A stretch of 64,000 nt of DNA, from NCBI GenBank assembly GCA_902729315.2, contig LR746271.1, positions 2,192,001-2,256,000 on the forward strand, in the 5' to 3' direction. The translations under genes and the position numbers were made by a program. Below the pieces are notes generated by a model. It did no database searches. It was not told the origin of the DNA and saw only the letters and a list, made by a program, of their open reading frames with translations. Source of the DNA: Spirodela intermedia (lineage: Eukaryota; Streptophyta; Magnoliopsida; Alismatales; Araceae). This document shows positions 35,860-49,098 of this stretch, in pieces; the first letter of the stretch is position 1; each line of letters opens with the position of its first letter.

Positions 35860-38800
35860 ATGACATACGTCCCCCCGCAGAAAAGACATTCGGCATATGC
35901 TATTAAACCTTCTCCGCTTCCTAAATATCTGATTCATCAATTACTTCCCACGGAGAGAGGGGCCAGACGCCACAGGATGACAGTGAAAAGAATGTTTATG
36001 CTAGAGATTGTGCTTCTAGATGGTGGCCTCTTGTGTCCCCCCAAAGGATAATTCGATATTAGAATCATTTTGTTTGGAACATAACTCCAACAATTTTTTC
36101 AAGCACGAAAGAGGGGAGAAACCACATGTTTTAGTTGTTGCCAATCCGCCGGCAGGTCCTCTAATTTTGATTGACGATGATTATGCGTATCTTTTTTCTT
36201 CCTGAATTTTTTTCGATAAGTTATGGTTGTTCGGCTGTCCCACATAATGAAATGATGTTATGAAAGGGCCACAAACAAGCCCATAGGTTTTCATAGCAGA
36301 GAAGGTACTACTGGATCTAATTTCTGCATTGCAGGATTTGAAGATTGAATTGGAGTCCTTAGTTGGAGAATTCAAGCCTTCCCTTGTTGCTTGCATTGGA
36401 AACAATTTCTTTCATGGGTAAATGATCATTGTTTATATGACATTTTTCTTAAATTTTGCTCCTTGATAACAAATTATGAATTGTACAAATCTTTCCCAAA
36501 ATGATGTGGCCATACTGTTTGTTCTTGTATGACTTTTTCTTGTCAACAAGCTGTGCCCAAATACCTTATGGTAAATTCAATTGTTTATAAGACCTTACTC
36601 TAAAGAATACTTTGACTGCCACTTACAAAGGTCAAACTGATTTTACATCTCCCAATGCTTCTCTCTTTCTAACTTCTTCTTCTTTGTCCTCCATCTATTA
36701 GCTCGTCATGCTCCTACTTTTATGCTCCCTTTTTTCTTCTTTCGTATTGAAGTTTTTGGATCTGCTTTACTTAGGCTTTTATTTATATTAGTTCTGTCTA
36801 GCTTCTCAACTTGATTGGTCAACATCTGATTCAAAATGATTCTTCCACTATGCTTTGTTCTCAATCTTTGCTAGGAAGAATTGACTTATTGTGCAGTGCC
36901 CACTCTTTTTGTGTATTTGTGTGATATCTTGTGATTTTTTTTTGCTACAAAGGCGAATTTAGCATGGTCATATCATAAGGATCTTTAAAGATCTAATTTA
37001 ATGGAAGACTTGTTTTTTTTTTTTGCAAACCAAAAAACCAAGATTGAGCCGAGAGCAGTAAAGTTGTGGTCAAGCTCACTTCTTTTAGTTGACCAAATCT
37101 TCCACTCTATAGTGGCTCTTCCAATTCTCTTAATATCCTTAAAGGTGCTGGATAAGTCTTCATTATCATGAGTTAATAATTAGTAAATAATATATTTTTA
37201 GCTTTAAATCATAATAAATAGACTTCTATTTATGTTAAAGTGTGAAAAGTGATTTTCAGTTGATTAATGTGAATTTTTGGCTAATTATGTAATTTTTTTA
37301 TAAATTTATATGATTTTTATAGTTTTATTTTTTAGATAAATAAACAAAAAGAAATAAAAATAAAAATAAAATAAAATGAGGGGTACTCGTCAGCCAACCG
37401 AGCCCACAAGTGGGTCGGAAGTGTAGTCGAGGAGGAGCCGTGAGTAGAGGCTCGAGTAGCTAGGACTGATGAGGGCATATGTGTGTCACTCTCTTTCCAC
37501 GTCATCGATGGCTAGTTGATTGTGGGACAAAGAGTAGTTGTACACACAAGAGAAAAAGACTTACTTATAAATGTAATATTACTATATATTTACCCAAAAC
37601 TTTGACGCACAAATAATGTAGGATTAAACTCGTGTCACACCTTCCCTAGAAAGGTTTCGATAATTTTAATACCTACAATACCTTTTATTTATAATAGAGA
37701 TATACTATGATGACGTCATTTGATAAAGGCATTAGAGTACTTATTTCAATCTCTCTTATATAGATGAGAAACCGACGTGGGTTTGAATCTTTCTAGAGTC
37801 AAAACTTATATTTTTTATCTGATTATTGTGACTTTCCTATAGATCACCGGTGAACGATTAAGCCACCAAAATTACTAGATTGTTGACAAAAATTTCATCA
37901 ACATGATTCGCAGAATATTGTTACAAAATTTGTTGAACGATTCGTAATAAAAGAATTGTAAATCTATCGAGTAAAGTATCTCCGATTGATCGACAAACAA
38001 GCCGTCATCAAGAAGAGGACGATCCACTAGGAGACAAGTCACCACCTCTTAAGAGCATATCGGATGTGATGAAAAGCCTCCTCTTGCTGTGCGAACTTGA
38101 GGATGAAGCTCCCTGGCATGCGCCCCACCTCCATTCAACTTCTCTTCATCAAGCGACAATCTTAGAAACGTTGTAAAGACATCATTTTTCCGCTCTATCA
38201 GGTGACAACTGCCAGAGATGATTCGATGACTCATTTCATTGATCTCTAGACTTTGTAAGGAGACTTATAGATTGCACATGTCGTCCTTGTCCAAAGAGAG
38301 CCTTCGAGGTTGTGGACAGTACACGACGATCTTCTCGAACACGCAAGATTCTGATGCATTATTGGCGCATCGCCACCGCAACATTGGAACTCTATTTTCC
38401 TACTTTCAACTTAATTTCTACTTCATTTAAAAATAATTTGTGTGATTTAAATTTATCAAAATATATTTTATTCAATTACGATTCTTCTAGCTTTTATAGA
38501 TCTTAATTTAATCAATTAAATCATCCGTAATCACTTACATAAGAATCACTAAATAAAACTCTATTTTTATCCCATTCACGTTCATCAAGCGTTGACATCA
38601 TCTTGACATCTACACCCTTATTTCCCTTTTTTATAAATTTTAAATATATTTTATTTTTATTTACTAATATAAAATTTATAAAAAATAGTATTATTTGAAA
38701 AAAAATCTAAATAATTATTCGATATTATATTACATCACTGTGATTGACTTAGAAAATTATTGCTATTTTTAGAAGTTTTATTAAATTATAATTGATATAT

Positions 38801-40408
38801 TTATTTAAAAATACTTCTAAATATCTAAAAATTCATATTTTATAGTTTTATAAATTTTAAATTTGTGTGATTTACTATACAACGACTAAGTCACATTAGT
38901 GTTGCCTATAATAAACCCAAGAAAACATTTTCCACAAATGTTTCCAGTGAGTTTACTGAAGAAATTAGGTAAGTAGTCATTCCTAAGATGAGATTTTATT
39001 TTCACAAAGCAAAGGATCATTATTATGTGAAGGTACCTCTTTCAGTTTACTACCAAGTTGCAATTAATTCTCCGTGAAACCCATCGATTGTGAACTAGTT
39101 TGCAATAGCGGATGGCTTACTCCGACCTAGTGGTTTTTGATTTATTTTGGAGTTTTGACCAGGTAAGTGACAGAAGTCAACCAAAGACCACCATCACATC
39201 CAAGTGTATTGCTGCAAAAGATCTTGGAAAACTAGAAATGTACAAGGTTTGCATCAACTTTTCTTCTTTCTGTGATTTCTCCACATTTTTCTTATTTATT
39301 GCACATTCTGGTTGTGTTTCTAGTTAGAAGCTAGGATCCTATTCTTTGTTAAATGGGACTAAGGGGAGTTAATTATTCTTTGTTAAATGGGACTGGTGGA
39401 GTCTGATTAAGACTAGACAGTTGAAGTACGCTCCAGATCTAGTTAGAAGTGTGCTGAGTATCTTGGTCATCCAAGTAATATTATCATATGGGTTTGTAAT
39501 GAGGGTGGTTTGTGGGTACAAATAGGTTGAGTTCAAGATGTGAAATATCTACATGAGATTTAAAATATTTTGTTAGAAAAAGTCAATGCTATCAGATTAA
39601 AGAAGATTATAAGTTGACTAGTTTATGCACTCTATCTACAAATGGAGTTATCTGCATTGTATTGATATGAAATAATTTTTTATGACAAACTTTGTTCTTA
39701 TGGCACCCAAAATATGTTCTAAGTTATGAATTTTGTTCAATCTCTATGATTTGGCCTTCAAATCAGAAGGTGTTATTCTTTCTTGTTATCTCAATATTCA
39801 TCCAAAATTACTCATCAGTTGTGACAGGAGTCTTGTCACTACTATGACTTGTATCCTTTTCACCTCTCTAGTAGTTTGAAGTACCTAACTTTGTGATGCT
39901 TACATATTTTGTTTTTTAAAAAAATTGAAGATTTTCAAGTCTTTTGGCAGACTGAATCAAATCTAGAGAGACACATGGTGGAAGATATATCGTGCCTCTA
40001 CAAGGATCTGGACTTGAGGATCATGCTTGTCAAAAAACAAAAGCTTATCAACATAGAAGTGAGCTTCTTCCACTTTGTGTTTGCACATGTTTCTTTATAC
40101 ATTCACACATTTTGATGAGTATATCGATTACAAGATGAGGATAAGAATGCCATATGCAAGCTAGTTGAGGAGGCAACCCTTGATGCTGGCGTGAAAGGGG
40201 GCTGAGGTGGCCACTTAGGAAGGAGTATGTAGAGGATAGGTTCACAATTGTGGGCACCTAGCATAAGAAGCACAAGAAGTTCAAGTTAAAGGACCCTGCT
40301 ATAAGCCTCTACCTGAGATGTGCAGACATATTTGATTTTGTAACCTCCAAAGAGGGAATTTCCAATGAAGTCACTCTCAAGATGCATCAAGCGAGTGGGT
40401 GGTTGAGG
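35860..40408 (+). pseudogene. Pseudogene of the 'MAYVPPHKRHS'-type protein (probable DUF7903), copy A
   Basis: Remnant exons by alignment with copy B: 35860-36155, about 36246-36417, 37113-37150 plus 38899-39032, 39163-39246, 39951-40058, 40134-40408. It starts MTYVPPQKRHS, which is closer to the family's canonical N-terminus than copy B. Lesions seen: loss of about 40 bases with frameshift in exon 1 after LIHQ; acceptor cacag changed to cacat before exon 2; an in-frame TAG where copy B has TGG (Trp) in exon 2; an insertion of about 1.75 kb in exon 3; an in-frame TAA in exon 3; acceptor acag changed to acaa before exon 6; and one C lost from GGGGGCCTGAGG in exon 6. The last exon is absent. 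Intact blocks such as RHMVEDISCL still identify it. The function of the family is unknown to me. Confidence 0.88.
37151..38898 (-). mobile_element. Insertion in pseudogene exon 3; dispersed repeat copy 2
   Basis: The insert separates two halves of an exon that is continuous in copy B. The flanks read gtgctg (37145-37150) and gtgttg (38899-38904), compatible with a short diverged target-site duplication. Read on the minus strand it starts taatgtgacttagtc and matches copy 1 at 31297-32850. No transposase or RT domain is visible, so it is non-autonomous. Confidence 0.8.
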
Positions 40409-40755
40409 GTACGTAATACATGACAATGGGAAATGTCATTTTAACATGATTTTTCATGCATCATCACCCTAGATGTTTGATGAGATCTTGTTGTTGGTTG
40501 ATGCCAGAGATTCATCACACTTCTTTTTATGGAATAAATCTAGAGATCTCATAGCATAGAATTTACAATTCTAAGTCCAATGGAAATCAAGGAATAGCCA
40601 GTTATTTTCTGCTTCTCTAAATGTCTAATTTTATCAATTAAATATGTCATGCTTCCTGATTTGCTTTTTTTTCTCCGTACTTCAAAGAAAAAATCCTTTT
40701 GATGGGGAAAATAATGCTTGATTATTTTGATGATCTGGGTTTTCCTTAGGTTGTT

Positions 40756-40949
40756 TTTATTTTTCTCAAGTAGATTTTTTTAATATCCTCGAAATAAATT
40801 GTTGTGCCCTTAATATCCATGTTTACTTCAGATTTTTGATGCAATTGAATAAAGCATAATATGTTCCATGTAAAATAATTTAAAATGTTTATTTTGAAAA
40901 TAGTTTACTGAATACTTCAACTAGTTTATTTGTAATTTGAAGAAAGCAT
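40756..40949. other. AT-rich junction between copy A and retroelement debris
   Basis: Similarity to copy B stops here and copia-like sequence begins soon after. No gene seen. Confidence 0.4.
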
Positions 40950-41430
40950 AATTCAAGATCACTTTTGCTAACATGATTGGTAATGAAGAGATAGTTTACC
41001 TCTATATGTTTATGTATAGAGTGGGTAATTAGATTCTTAGCTAGGTTAATAGCACTAGTATTAGCACAAAATATGAAACTTTATCTACTTTGAATCCATA
41101 AATTTCTAGCTGCAATGTTACCCATGTAACTTGAGCACAATAGCTTCCCACTTAAACATATTCAACTTCTGTCATAGATAAAACAATGTGAAATGGTAAC
41201 TAAAAAATAATTATGACTCACTAGTACTTTCTCTATCAATCCTACTTCTCACAAAATATGAATTGCAATATCTGATCAAATATTAAATCATTATTCTAGG
41301 GCATCAACATCTTAGACACCAAGTTTCAACTAGATATCTAAAATTCTCTTGATTGTATTTAAGTGGGATTCGTTTGTAATGCTATGAAATTTGGTACATA
41401 TGCATACACTAAAAAATATCCGATTGACTT
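40950..41430 (-). mobile_element. Degenerate Ty1/copia RNase H region
   Basis: The minus strand, with frameshifts and stops, encodes landmarks of the copia RT C-terminus and RNase H: SRIDREST near 41214-41252, TEVEYV followed by a GSYCAQ-like block near 41120-41180, and NTSAINLAKN-like text near 41029-41065. It is a dead fragment. Neighbouring AT-rich DNA to about 42.6 kb may belong to the same element, but I could not identify other domains. Confidence 0.75.
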
Positions 41431-44400
41431 TTTATGAAATATAATAATGAATTGATCATATCTATGTACACTATTTTTCAACTCCATTGCCTTATTCATC
41501 TAGTCTAATTTTCATATTGTTCTTGTAGGGTGTTCTAAGAAATTTAATCTTTCAAATTTGAATGTTTTGAGTAATTTATTGTAATATTTTTTATCTTTTT
41601 TAATTTCATACCTAATAATAAAGTAAGTTGTTCCATATTATTCATTTTAAAGGTCAATAAAATCTAGTAGCCACTTGAGTATAAATTTCTTTATAGTTAA
41701 TCCCTTCTTGTTGTACATAACCTTGTGTACTTTATTTATGATTATTCTTCATTTTTTTATATATAAACCCATTTTTGTGCAAATCACATTTCTCATTAGG
41801 TTTACATATTTATTGTCACATTTCAATTCTTTAATTTTTTTGGTCCTCATGCATTACATTTATCCTATTTTCATTCAAAAGTGATTCAGTAATATATATA
41901 TATCCAAAGGTATTGAATTTATTTTCTTATTTAATTTTTATAAAATATTTTTTTAATTTGATGATAATTCATTGTCTTCAATGATTTGAAAAAAAATCTT
42001 CTTGAATTGAATTTATCTATGTAATATCGTCATCTAGCTGATTTTAAAAAACTTCCATGAAATTTTCTTCCATGTTTGTAATAGATTATGATTTTTCTAG
42101 AAATTTCATATGAATGTTGCCTTCTACTATCATGGTCTCTTTTTATGGATTGTATGCCTTTCTGATTTTTTTTGTATCTTCGAAAGACCTGGTCATCACT
42201 TACAGCATACAGTTTGTCTTATTTTTCTATATCATTGTTCAAGAGAAAACATTTACATCCAAATTTTTTGAATTCTATTACATTTGGCTTCATATCTTTC
42301 AAAAAAAAATTCTTAATTTATAATCATTTATGTATGCAGTAAATGATTTTTTTTAGAATAACTATCAATTAACATGCACCCATCTACTTTGAAATTCATA
42401 GTTATATGATTATCAGGTAATTATGCACCTACTAGTTTACCCCTACAATCAATGATAGACTTCTTAGAAATGTAAATCTAGAAGAAATTTTTGGAATTAA
42501 ATTTTATCCATGGTAAACTTGGTAATCAACAATTGATAGCTAAATAGCTTGTTTAGTATAACCAAATAAAGAGGTGTTCTTGGAAAATGTGCATAAGTAG
42601 AGGCCTGAACCATGATATAAATCTTGGAATTCCTTATACTTAAATCTAAGATATTCAAATGATTTTATGATTTAAATGGATAAAATTAATATAATTAGAA
42701 TCATTGACCAAATATAAAATTAAAATCTAATTAAGTAAATCCATATTTTCTTAATCTAAATACTCCTAAAATCTAATTAAAAGAAATTTAAGTAAATTCG
42801 CCAAAACATAATTATGAAATTGCCAACAGCTTGAAGCAAAAGTCAATAATCAAAATATGTATTCATAAAATGTGCAACAATTTCGTAAAGGAGTCCTTTC
42901 TCTTTGGGTGTTAAACTTAAATTGAAACATCAAGGGTGGATGATATTCATAATGATTTTCTCTTTTTCACCATTTTCAATAGATTAAGAACTTGGTTGAA
43001 ATCAACATCTTTGAGCTTTATACTTGATGAAAGAGGTCAAGCAGCTCCTTCTCCCATCACCCTACATCAAATCATTCCTTTGACAAAGTTTGACATTCTT
43101 AATATTCTATTCCATAATCTACATTGAAGGATTCATGATCTTAAGAAAATCAACTACATTCTAGGAACTAAAATAATGGAATTGAGATTGCAATCATGGA
43201 AGTGAGCATAAGATAAATGAGTCTCGACAAAATCACTATAAATTTCTATCTTAGGTATCTTCTCTCTTAATTTCTAAAATAATAAATTCATGAAAATAAA
43301 TTATAAATATATATATTAATAATAAATTCGTCCCTCCTCTTGATTAGTCATGTTTATAAACTAGGGACCAAAAATTAGTATCAAAGCATAACACAATTAG
43401 AGATCTTAACAACCTTAAGTAGTCACATGATAAGCAGCCCAATGATTAAATTTTTATTTGATGTCCTCTCATAACATGATCAAGCTACACTTATTAGAAA
43501 GACATAATGAAAATTCTAATCTACTCATCTGACTTAGATGTTTGGAGTGTAATTGAAAATGCTCCATGTAAAGAATATTTAAGCAACACTTGGGATTTCA
43601 AATAATAGGGTCATAAATATATTACACTGTGGCATGGATGTTAATTAATTCTAGATAGTTTCAGTGTGTCAAATGTGTTGGCTTCATCAGTCTTAATTAT
43701 CTTATAATATTTTTATGATGAAAAACACATAAGTTAAAAAATATGTTAAGTTGTAAAAAATATTCTATATTCTTATTGTGAGTGGTCCTTGATACACGTG
43801 CATAAAATTACTTATGAATAAATTTATGATAATATAAGATGTTGTGTATAAGATACTTCAAGGAATGTATTTGATTTTTCTTAATTTAAAATACCAAAGT
43901 TTGATGAATTTTACAATCGAAATCACTATGCTATTGTTGGAAATGTTGATAAATACATTGTGCTAAAAATTCATACTCATTCTTAAATAATTTGTGCTAA
44001 CAATTCATTTTTGTCAATGGTAGTTTCTATAAATATTAATATTTCTCTCAACAGTAAATAAAGTAATACTTTGGAATTGGCAAATTCATGAAAATTTTCG
44101 GATTTAAAAGTATTAGATTTAAATGTAATTATTTGTCTATTACGTGAATATTTAACATCATTACGTCAACTTAATGCTTAAATAATTTCATGCTCATATC
44201 CAAAATATTATAAGTACATATTTAAAGTGCATTAAATGGGCAACATATTTTGATCTAGTTATCAATCCAATGTCTATTTATCATCATTAAAATGTTCTTT
44301 AATAACTATTTCATCACTTTTCATATCATCAAAATATCTTGTGTTCTTGAGTGCACTACAAACCTTGTGTGAGAGGATGTTTGCTAATTCACTAAGAAAA

Positions 44401-44590
44401 TTCTAATATGAATTTATTAATTTTCAAATTTTTGAAAAATGCTGTTCTAATAAGAAAAAATCTTCAACATGAGATTTTGAAAATCAATGATTCCATAGTC
44501 AATACGTTGACTAGTAGGGATAAACAAGCTACTTTCACAATTTCAGTCTATGTAGGGAATGTGGACATGTAAAGCTCACGAAGAGAGGAC
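41431..44590. other. AT-rich DNA, probably decayed retroelement
   Basis: No gene or RNA recognised. Open frames here are short, AT-driven and lack recognisable motifs. Confidence 0.4.
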
Positions 44591-45340
44591 AAAGGACAAT
44601 GAAGGCAATTTGTCACAAGGTTAGTATGAAAATACCTTGCCCTCTTCACCTTGTGTTGACTTAAATCAACCTCTTCTAAGTGTGGAAGAGTTGATTAACT
44701 CAAGGTGTATTCCATTTTATAAACATGAATACAACTCATGAAGGTTGACATACACTCCCATTCCCTCTCCTATCTATCCTACTAGTTAACTCCCTCTCCT
44801 TCCTTGCCAAGGAGTTCCCTTACTCAATTGCATGTCATACACGTGTAAGTGCTATTACTTTCTTGCCCCTCCCCCCTTGTCCCCCACTTGTTACATCACC
44901 TCAACTCATGTGCCTAGTCATGCCATTTTTGCACTACATCAAGTAGCTATCATGCCACTTGAGACACTCCCTCGAACAACACTCTCTAGGCTAGCATAGT
45001 CCTCCACTTGAGCTTTGCATACACACATGCGCTTCACATGCCCTCATGCATGTCATCCAACACTACCACCATATTGTGTCATGCTAGACAACACTTTGCC
45101 TCAATGTTGCAGTCTTCATGAGCTGTGCTTGCCTAGCATGAACCATCTTTGCCCATGTTCAATGTGCTATGTCATTGCATGTCTCCACACATCCACACAT
45201 CCACCATGCTGCCATGTGCTCATGTGCATGCAACACTCCTTCATCTATGTCACATCATGCCCTATGCAGCCACAAGGGTCACCACCCTAACCTCATATCA
45301 AGAGAGATATGGTGTGCTTGCTATTTTTTCTAGAGTTTAG
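44591..45340. other. C-rich island of unknown origin
   Basis: Composition changes sharply from AT-rich to C-rich on the plus strand, with repeated words such as catgcc, ccacatc and cactacc. It ends just before the promoter of locus copy B. The frame 45015-45290 is Cys/His-rich only because of this composition. A retrotransposon LTR or leader is possible but not shown. Confidence 0.35.
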
Positions 45341-45384
45341 TATATATATATCATTATTGAGTTATCACAAGCAGTCGAGGTAAG

Positions 45385-45386
<2 letters not shown>

Positions 45387-45465
<79 letters not shown>
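45387..45465. repeat. Long (CT)n microsatellite upstream of copy B
   Basis: About 39 uninterrupted CT units, then CCCTCTCCCTCTCCC. Confidence 0.95.
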
Positions 45466-45466
<1 letters not shown>

Positions 45467-46132
45467 CCTCTCCCTCTCCCAAATGGTTCTCAAATGGGGA
45501 GAGAAGGTCTGATCTCTGAGGTTGCTTGAGGAGTTTGTGGAGACGAGAAGGAGAGAAGGTATCTGTTCTTCCTGTGTTTCATCCCATTGGGTACTCTCAT
45601 GGCTGCGTTTGATTCGTCACAGTGAAGAGAGGAGAAGGTGTCTCTTCTTCTTCCTTTTCTTTGCGATCGCTTTGGTTTTTGGCATGAAAATTTGATCATA
45701 ACGGTCGTCGAGTACGTTGGCTGGAGATCGTTCCCCACGGAAGCGAGCAAGAAGAGGAGAGACCGTTCTTCCCGTGTTAAACAGTACCTTATGATGGGTG
45801 TTTGATGTCTTCAGTCTTCCTATATTTGAATGTCAAACAGAGGAAAAAGTAGGGCGTAAAGAATTATTTCTTTGGAATGGAGACGGATAGTACCAACCAT
45901 CGATCTCCATTTCGCCCATTCTCGAGGATATCTCTATGTCTATCTTGTCCTCGTCTTTTGCATCCATGGTCACGCGGTTTGTCTTGCACAGACATCGCGC
46001 CGGGAATGAAGACATAACTTCCTTGGACTTCATATCCCGTGGCTTATATTTCTGTTTTCTGTTCGTTTACTATAGTCCTAACGTGAATGCCTATAGGTAG
46101 AAGATTGATGAAGGTGTTCTTGATATCCGCTC
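45466..46132 (+). promoter_or_regulatory. 5' leader and upstream region of copy B
   Basis: Conserved between copies A and B, which supports transcribed or regulatory DNA. Shared blocks include ggatggagacggat and gcgccgggaatga. Exon-intron structure of the leader is not resolved. Confidence 0.5.
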
Positions 46133-49098
46133 ATGGCGAACACACCCCCGAACTTAAGTCATTCGGCGGATGCTGATAAACCAGCTCCGGTTCCTGAATC
46201 TCTGGTTCCTCAATTCGGGAAAAAATTGAACTTACACTCAACATCTACTTCGCGCAAAAAGAAAAGCAAGAGGCCACCGGATTTCGGTGAAAAGATCGTT
46301 TATTCTAGAGATTGTGTTGCTAGATGGTGGCCTGTTGGGTCCGGGGGGGATGATCATATACGTAAGTCATTTCGTCTGGAACGCACCTCCAACACGTTTT
46401 TCGAGCACGAAAGAGGGGGGAAACCATTTGTTTTAGTTGATGGGAATCCGCCGGCAGGTCCTCTAATTCTGACTGACGACAATTAAATGACTATGCATTC
46501 CATTTATCTTCCTGAGATATTTTGGTGAGTAATGGCTGTTTGGCTGTCCCACAGAACGGAATGAAGTTACGGAGGGGTCACAAACGAGCCCGTGGGTTTT
46601 CATAGCAGAGAAGGTACAGCAGGATCTGGTTTTTGCATTGCAGAACTTGAAGATTGAATTGGAAGGGGGAGAATTCACACCTTTTCTTTTTGCTCGCATT
46701 GGAAAAATTTCTTCCATGGGTAAATGATCAATTACTGTTACAACTTTTTTTGCTTTAGTTTTTTCTCCTTGGTAATATATTGCTGCATCGTAGACAGCCA
46801 CCCTGCATTCTCTTTTATGAATTCTGTGTCCACCTGGTTTGTGCAAGTACCTATAAGAACTCTGATTAAATCTCATCCATTTACATACTTACAGTAAATT
46901 CATCTTTTCTTTTTGTTCCTGAGGCAAATTTAAGATGCTTATGTCAGATAAAGATCTAATTTAGTGGAAGACTTTCTTTTACTTTTTGCAAAACTAAAAC
47001 CTTTATGGAGTCGAGAACAGTAGTTCTGTTGTAAGCCCATCTTTGGGCTGACCAAATCAACCCCTCTGCAGTGGCTCTTCGACCTCTCTTGAAATCCTCA
47101 GAAGCGCTGCCTGGAATAGACCCTGGAAAACATTTTACACAAATATTCCCAGTGAGTTTATTGAAGAAATTGTGCAGGCAATTGTCCCCAAGATTGGATT
47201 TTATTTTCACAAAGAGAAGGATCATTATTATGTGAAGGTACCTCTTTCAATTTACCGTCAACTTGTGGTTGATTCTCTGTGAAAGCCATTGATTGTGAGC
47301 TAGTTGGCAATAGTAGATTACTCCCTGCCAGTGGTTTTTGATTTATTTTGGCGTTCTGACCAGATAAGTGACAAAAATCAACCCAAGACCACCATCACAT
47401 GCAAGTGCACTGCTGCAAAAGATCTTGGGAAACTGAAAATGTATAAGGTTAGCAGCAGCGCTTCTTTCCATGATTTCTCCTCATTTTTCTTGTTTATATA
47501 TACATCCGGGCTGTGTTTCTAATCGGGAGCACTCCATTCTTTGTTAAATGAGACTGGGCAGTGTTGATTATTCCGATGGGTGGAGTCTGATTAAGACTAG
47601 ACAAGTGAAATGTGGTCTCAGATCTGATTAGAAGGTAGTTGACTATCATGTTCATCTAAATGTAACTACCATATGGGTTTGCAATGGGGGTGATCTGCGA
47701 GCACAAATATGCTAGAGTACAAGATGTGAAAGATCCACAACATGTTTAAAACACTTGTTAGAAAAAGTCAATGCTGTCGGATTAAAAAAGATTATAAGTT
47801 TGCCTTTTGATACTCTCTTTCTCCAAACGGAGGTTTCTGCGTTTTATTGGTATGCAACTTTTTGTGACAGACGTTGCGAATATGTTGCGAGTCATTAAAT
47901 GTGTTTAGTGTGTAAGATTTGGACTTCAGTCCAGAAGGTGTTATTTTTTCGCTTTATCTTAATATTCATTAAAAATCAGTCACCTGTTGTGACAGTAATC
48001 TTGTCCCTCATGCCAGTTAGCCGTGGTTTAATGGTGATTCATTACTTCTGATTTATATCATTTTCACACCTCCAGCAGTCTGAAGTAGCTAACTTTATGA
48101 TGTTTACATATTAATTTATTTTTTAATTCGAAATATTTTGAGTTTTTGCAGATTCGATCAAGTCTAGTGAGACACATGGTGGAAGATATATCGTGTCTCG
48201 ACAAGAATCTGGACTTGAGGATAATGTTGTGCAAAAAACGGAAGCTTATGGAAATAGAAGTGGGTTTCTTCCACTTTGTGTTTGTAAAAGTTTCTCTATA
48301 TGTGTTCACAAGTTTTGATATTGATTACAGGATGAGGATATGGATGCTATACGCAGGCTAGTTGAGGAGGCAACCCTTGATGCCAGCGTGAAAGGGGGCC
48401 TGAGGTGGCCCCTTGGGAAGGAGGAGTCTTCAGAGGACAGGTTCACGGTTGTAGGCGCCTGGCATACGAAGCACAGGAAGTTCAAGTTGCAGGACCTAGA
48501 TATAAGCCTCTACCTGAGATGTGCGGACAGATTTGATTTCGTAACCTCCAAAGGGGGAATTTCCAATGAAGTCACTCTCAAGATACACGAAGCAAGTGGG
48601 TGGTTGAAGGTAAGTAATACATGAGAACGGGAAATATGGCCCAATATGCTTGTTCTAGTTGTGCTTTTAGGGTTCTAGTTGTTGGTCAATGCCAAGGAGC
48701 CGCCGTACATGTTTTGATGGAATAAATCTACAGATCACATACCAGGCAGTTTACGATTATGGCCCAACAGAAATCAGGGAACAAGCTGTTATGATACTGC
48801 TTCTGATTCTTGAGGCCTTCTCAGAAGGTCTAATTTGGTTTTCTTCTTCCATCTTTAAAATAAAATTTTCCTTTAATGGGAAAAATGATGCGTTGATCAC
48901 TTGAAGATGTGTGTTTTCCAGTCTCCCTTGAACGTTTCTCCTGATATAGTGGCTGAAACCAGATTGTCTCATGACATCCATATTTTTCTTTTACAGGATG
49001 ATATCTTGGATGCGGCCTACATCTCTAAGACGCTTGAAGACGCAGTGAAATTAGCATGGGAAAATTTTTTGGACTGCAGCTATCCGTTAGGTAATTGA
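46133..49098 (+). CDS. Plant protein of unknown function (probable DUF7903 family), copy B, with one-base frameshift
   Basis: Exons: 46133-46457, 46555-46719, 47072-47237, 47364-47447, 48152-48259, 48331-48609, 48997-49098, giving about 409 residues if one missing base is allowed. Recognisable family blocks: KIVYSRDCVARWW, TSPWVFIAEKVQQDL, KTFYTNIPSEFIEEIV, TTITCKC, RHMVEDISCLDKNLDLR and VKGGLRWPLGKEESSEDRF. I recall these from uncharacterised plant proteins starting MAYVPPHKRHS; the DUF number is from memory. Exon 2 ends in phase 1 while every acceptor for exon 3 needs phase 2. Comparison with copy A shows one base missing near 46703-46712 in ggaaaaatttcttcc. This is either a real inactivating deletion or a homopolymer sequencing error. 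A possible exon at 48734 does not fit the phases of its neighbours and was left out. No function assigned. Confidence 0.75.

Larger units (their letters stand above)
35330..40755 (+). repeat. Segmental duplication, copy A
   Basis: Aligns with about 45390-48930 from the CT tract, through the 5' leader (shared ggatggagacggat, gcgccgggaatga), all introns, and exons 1-6. Similarity ends near 40755. Copy A is longer mainly because of the insertion at 37151-38898. Confidence 0.85.

Noticed and set aside
45015-45290. 91-aa Cys/His-rich frame
   Set aside because: It comes from C-rich composition, with no spacing expected of a zinc finger or secreted Cys-rich peptide and no signal peptide.
48734-48830. 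Extra exon in copy B
   Set aside because: It has a good acceptor and is open, but its only GT donor leaves phase 1, while the final exon needs phase 0. Exons 6 and 8 join in phase without it.
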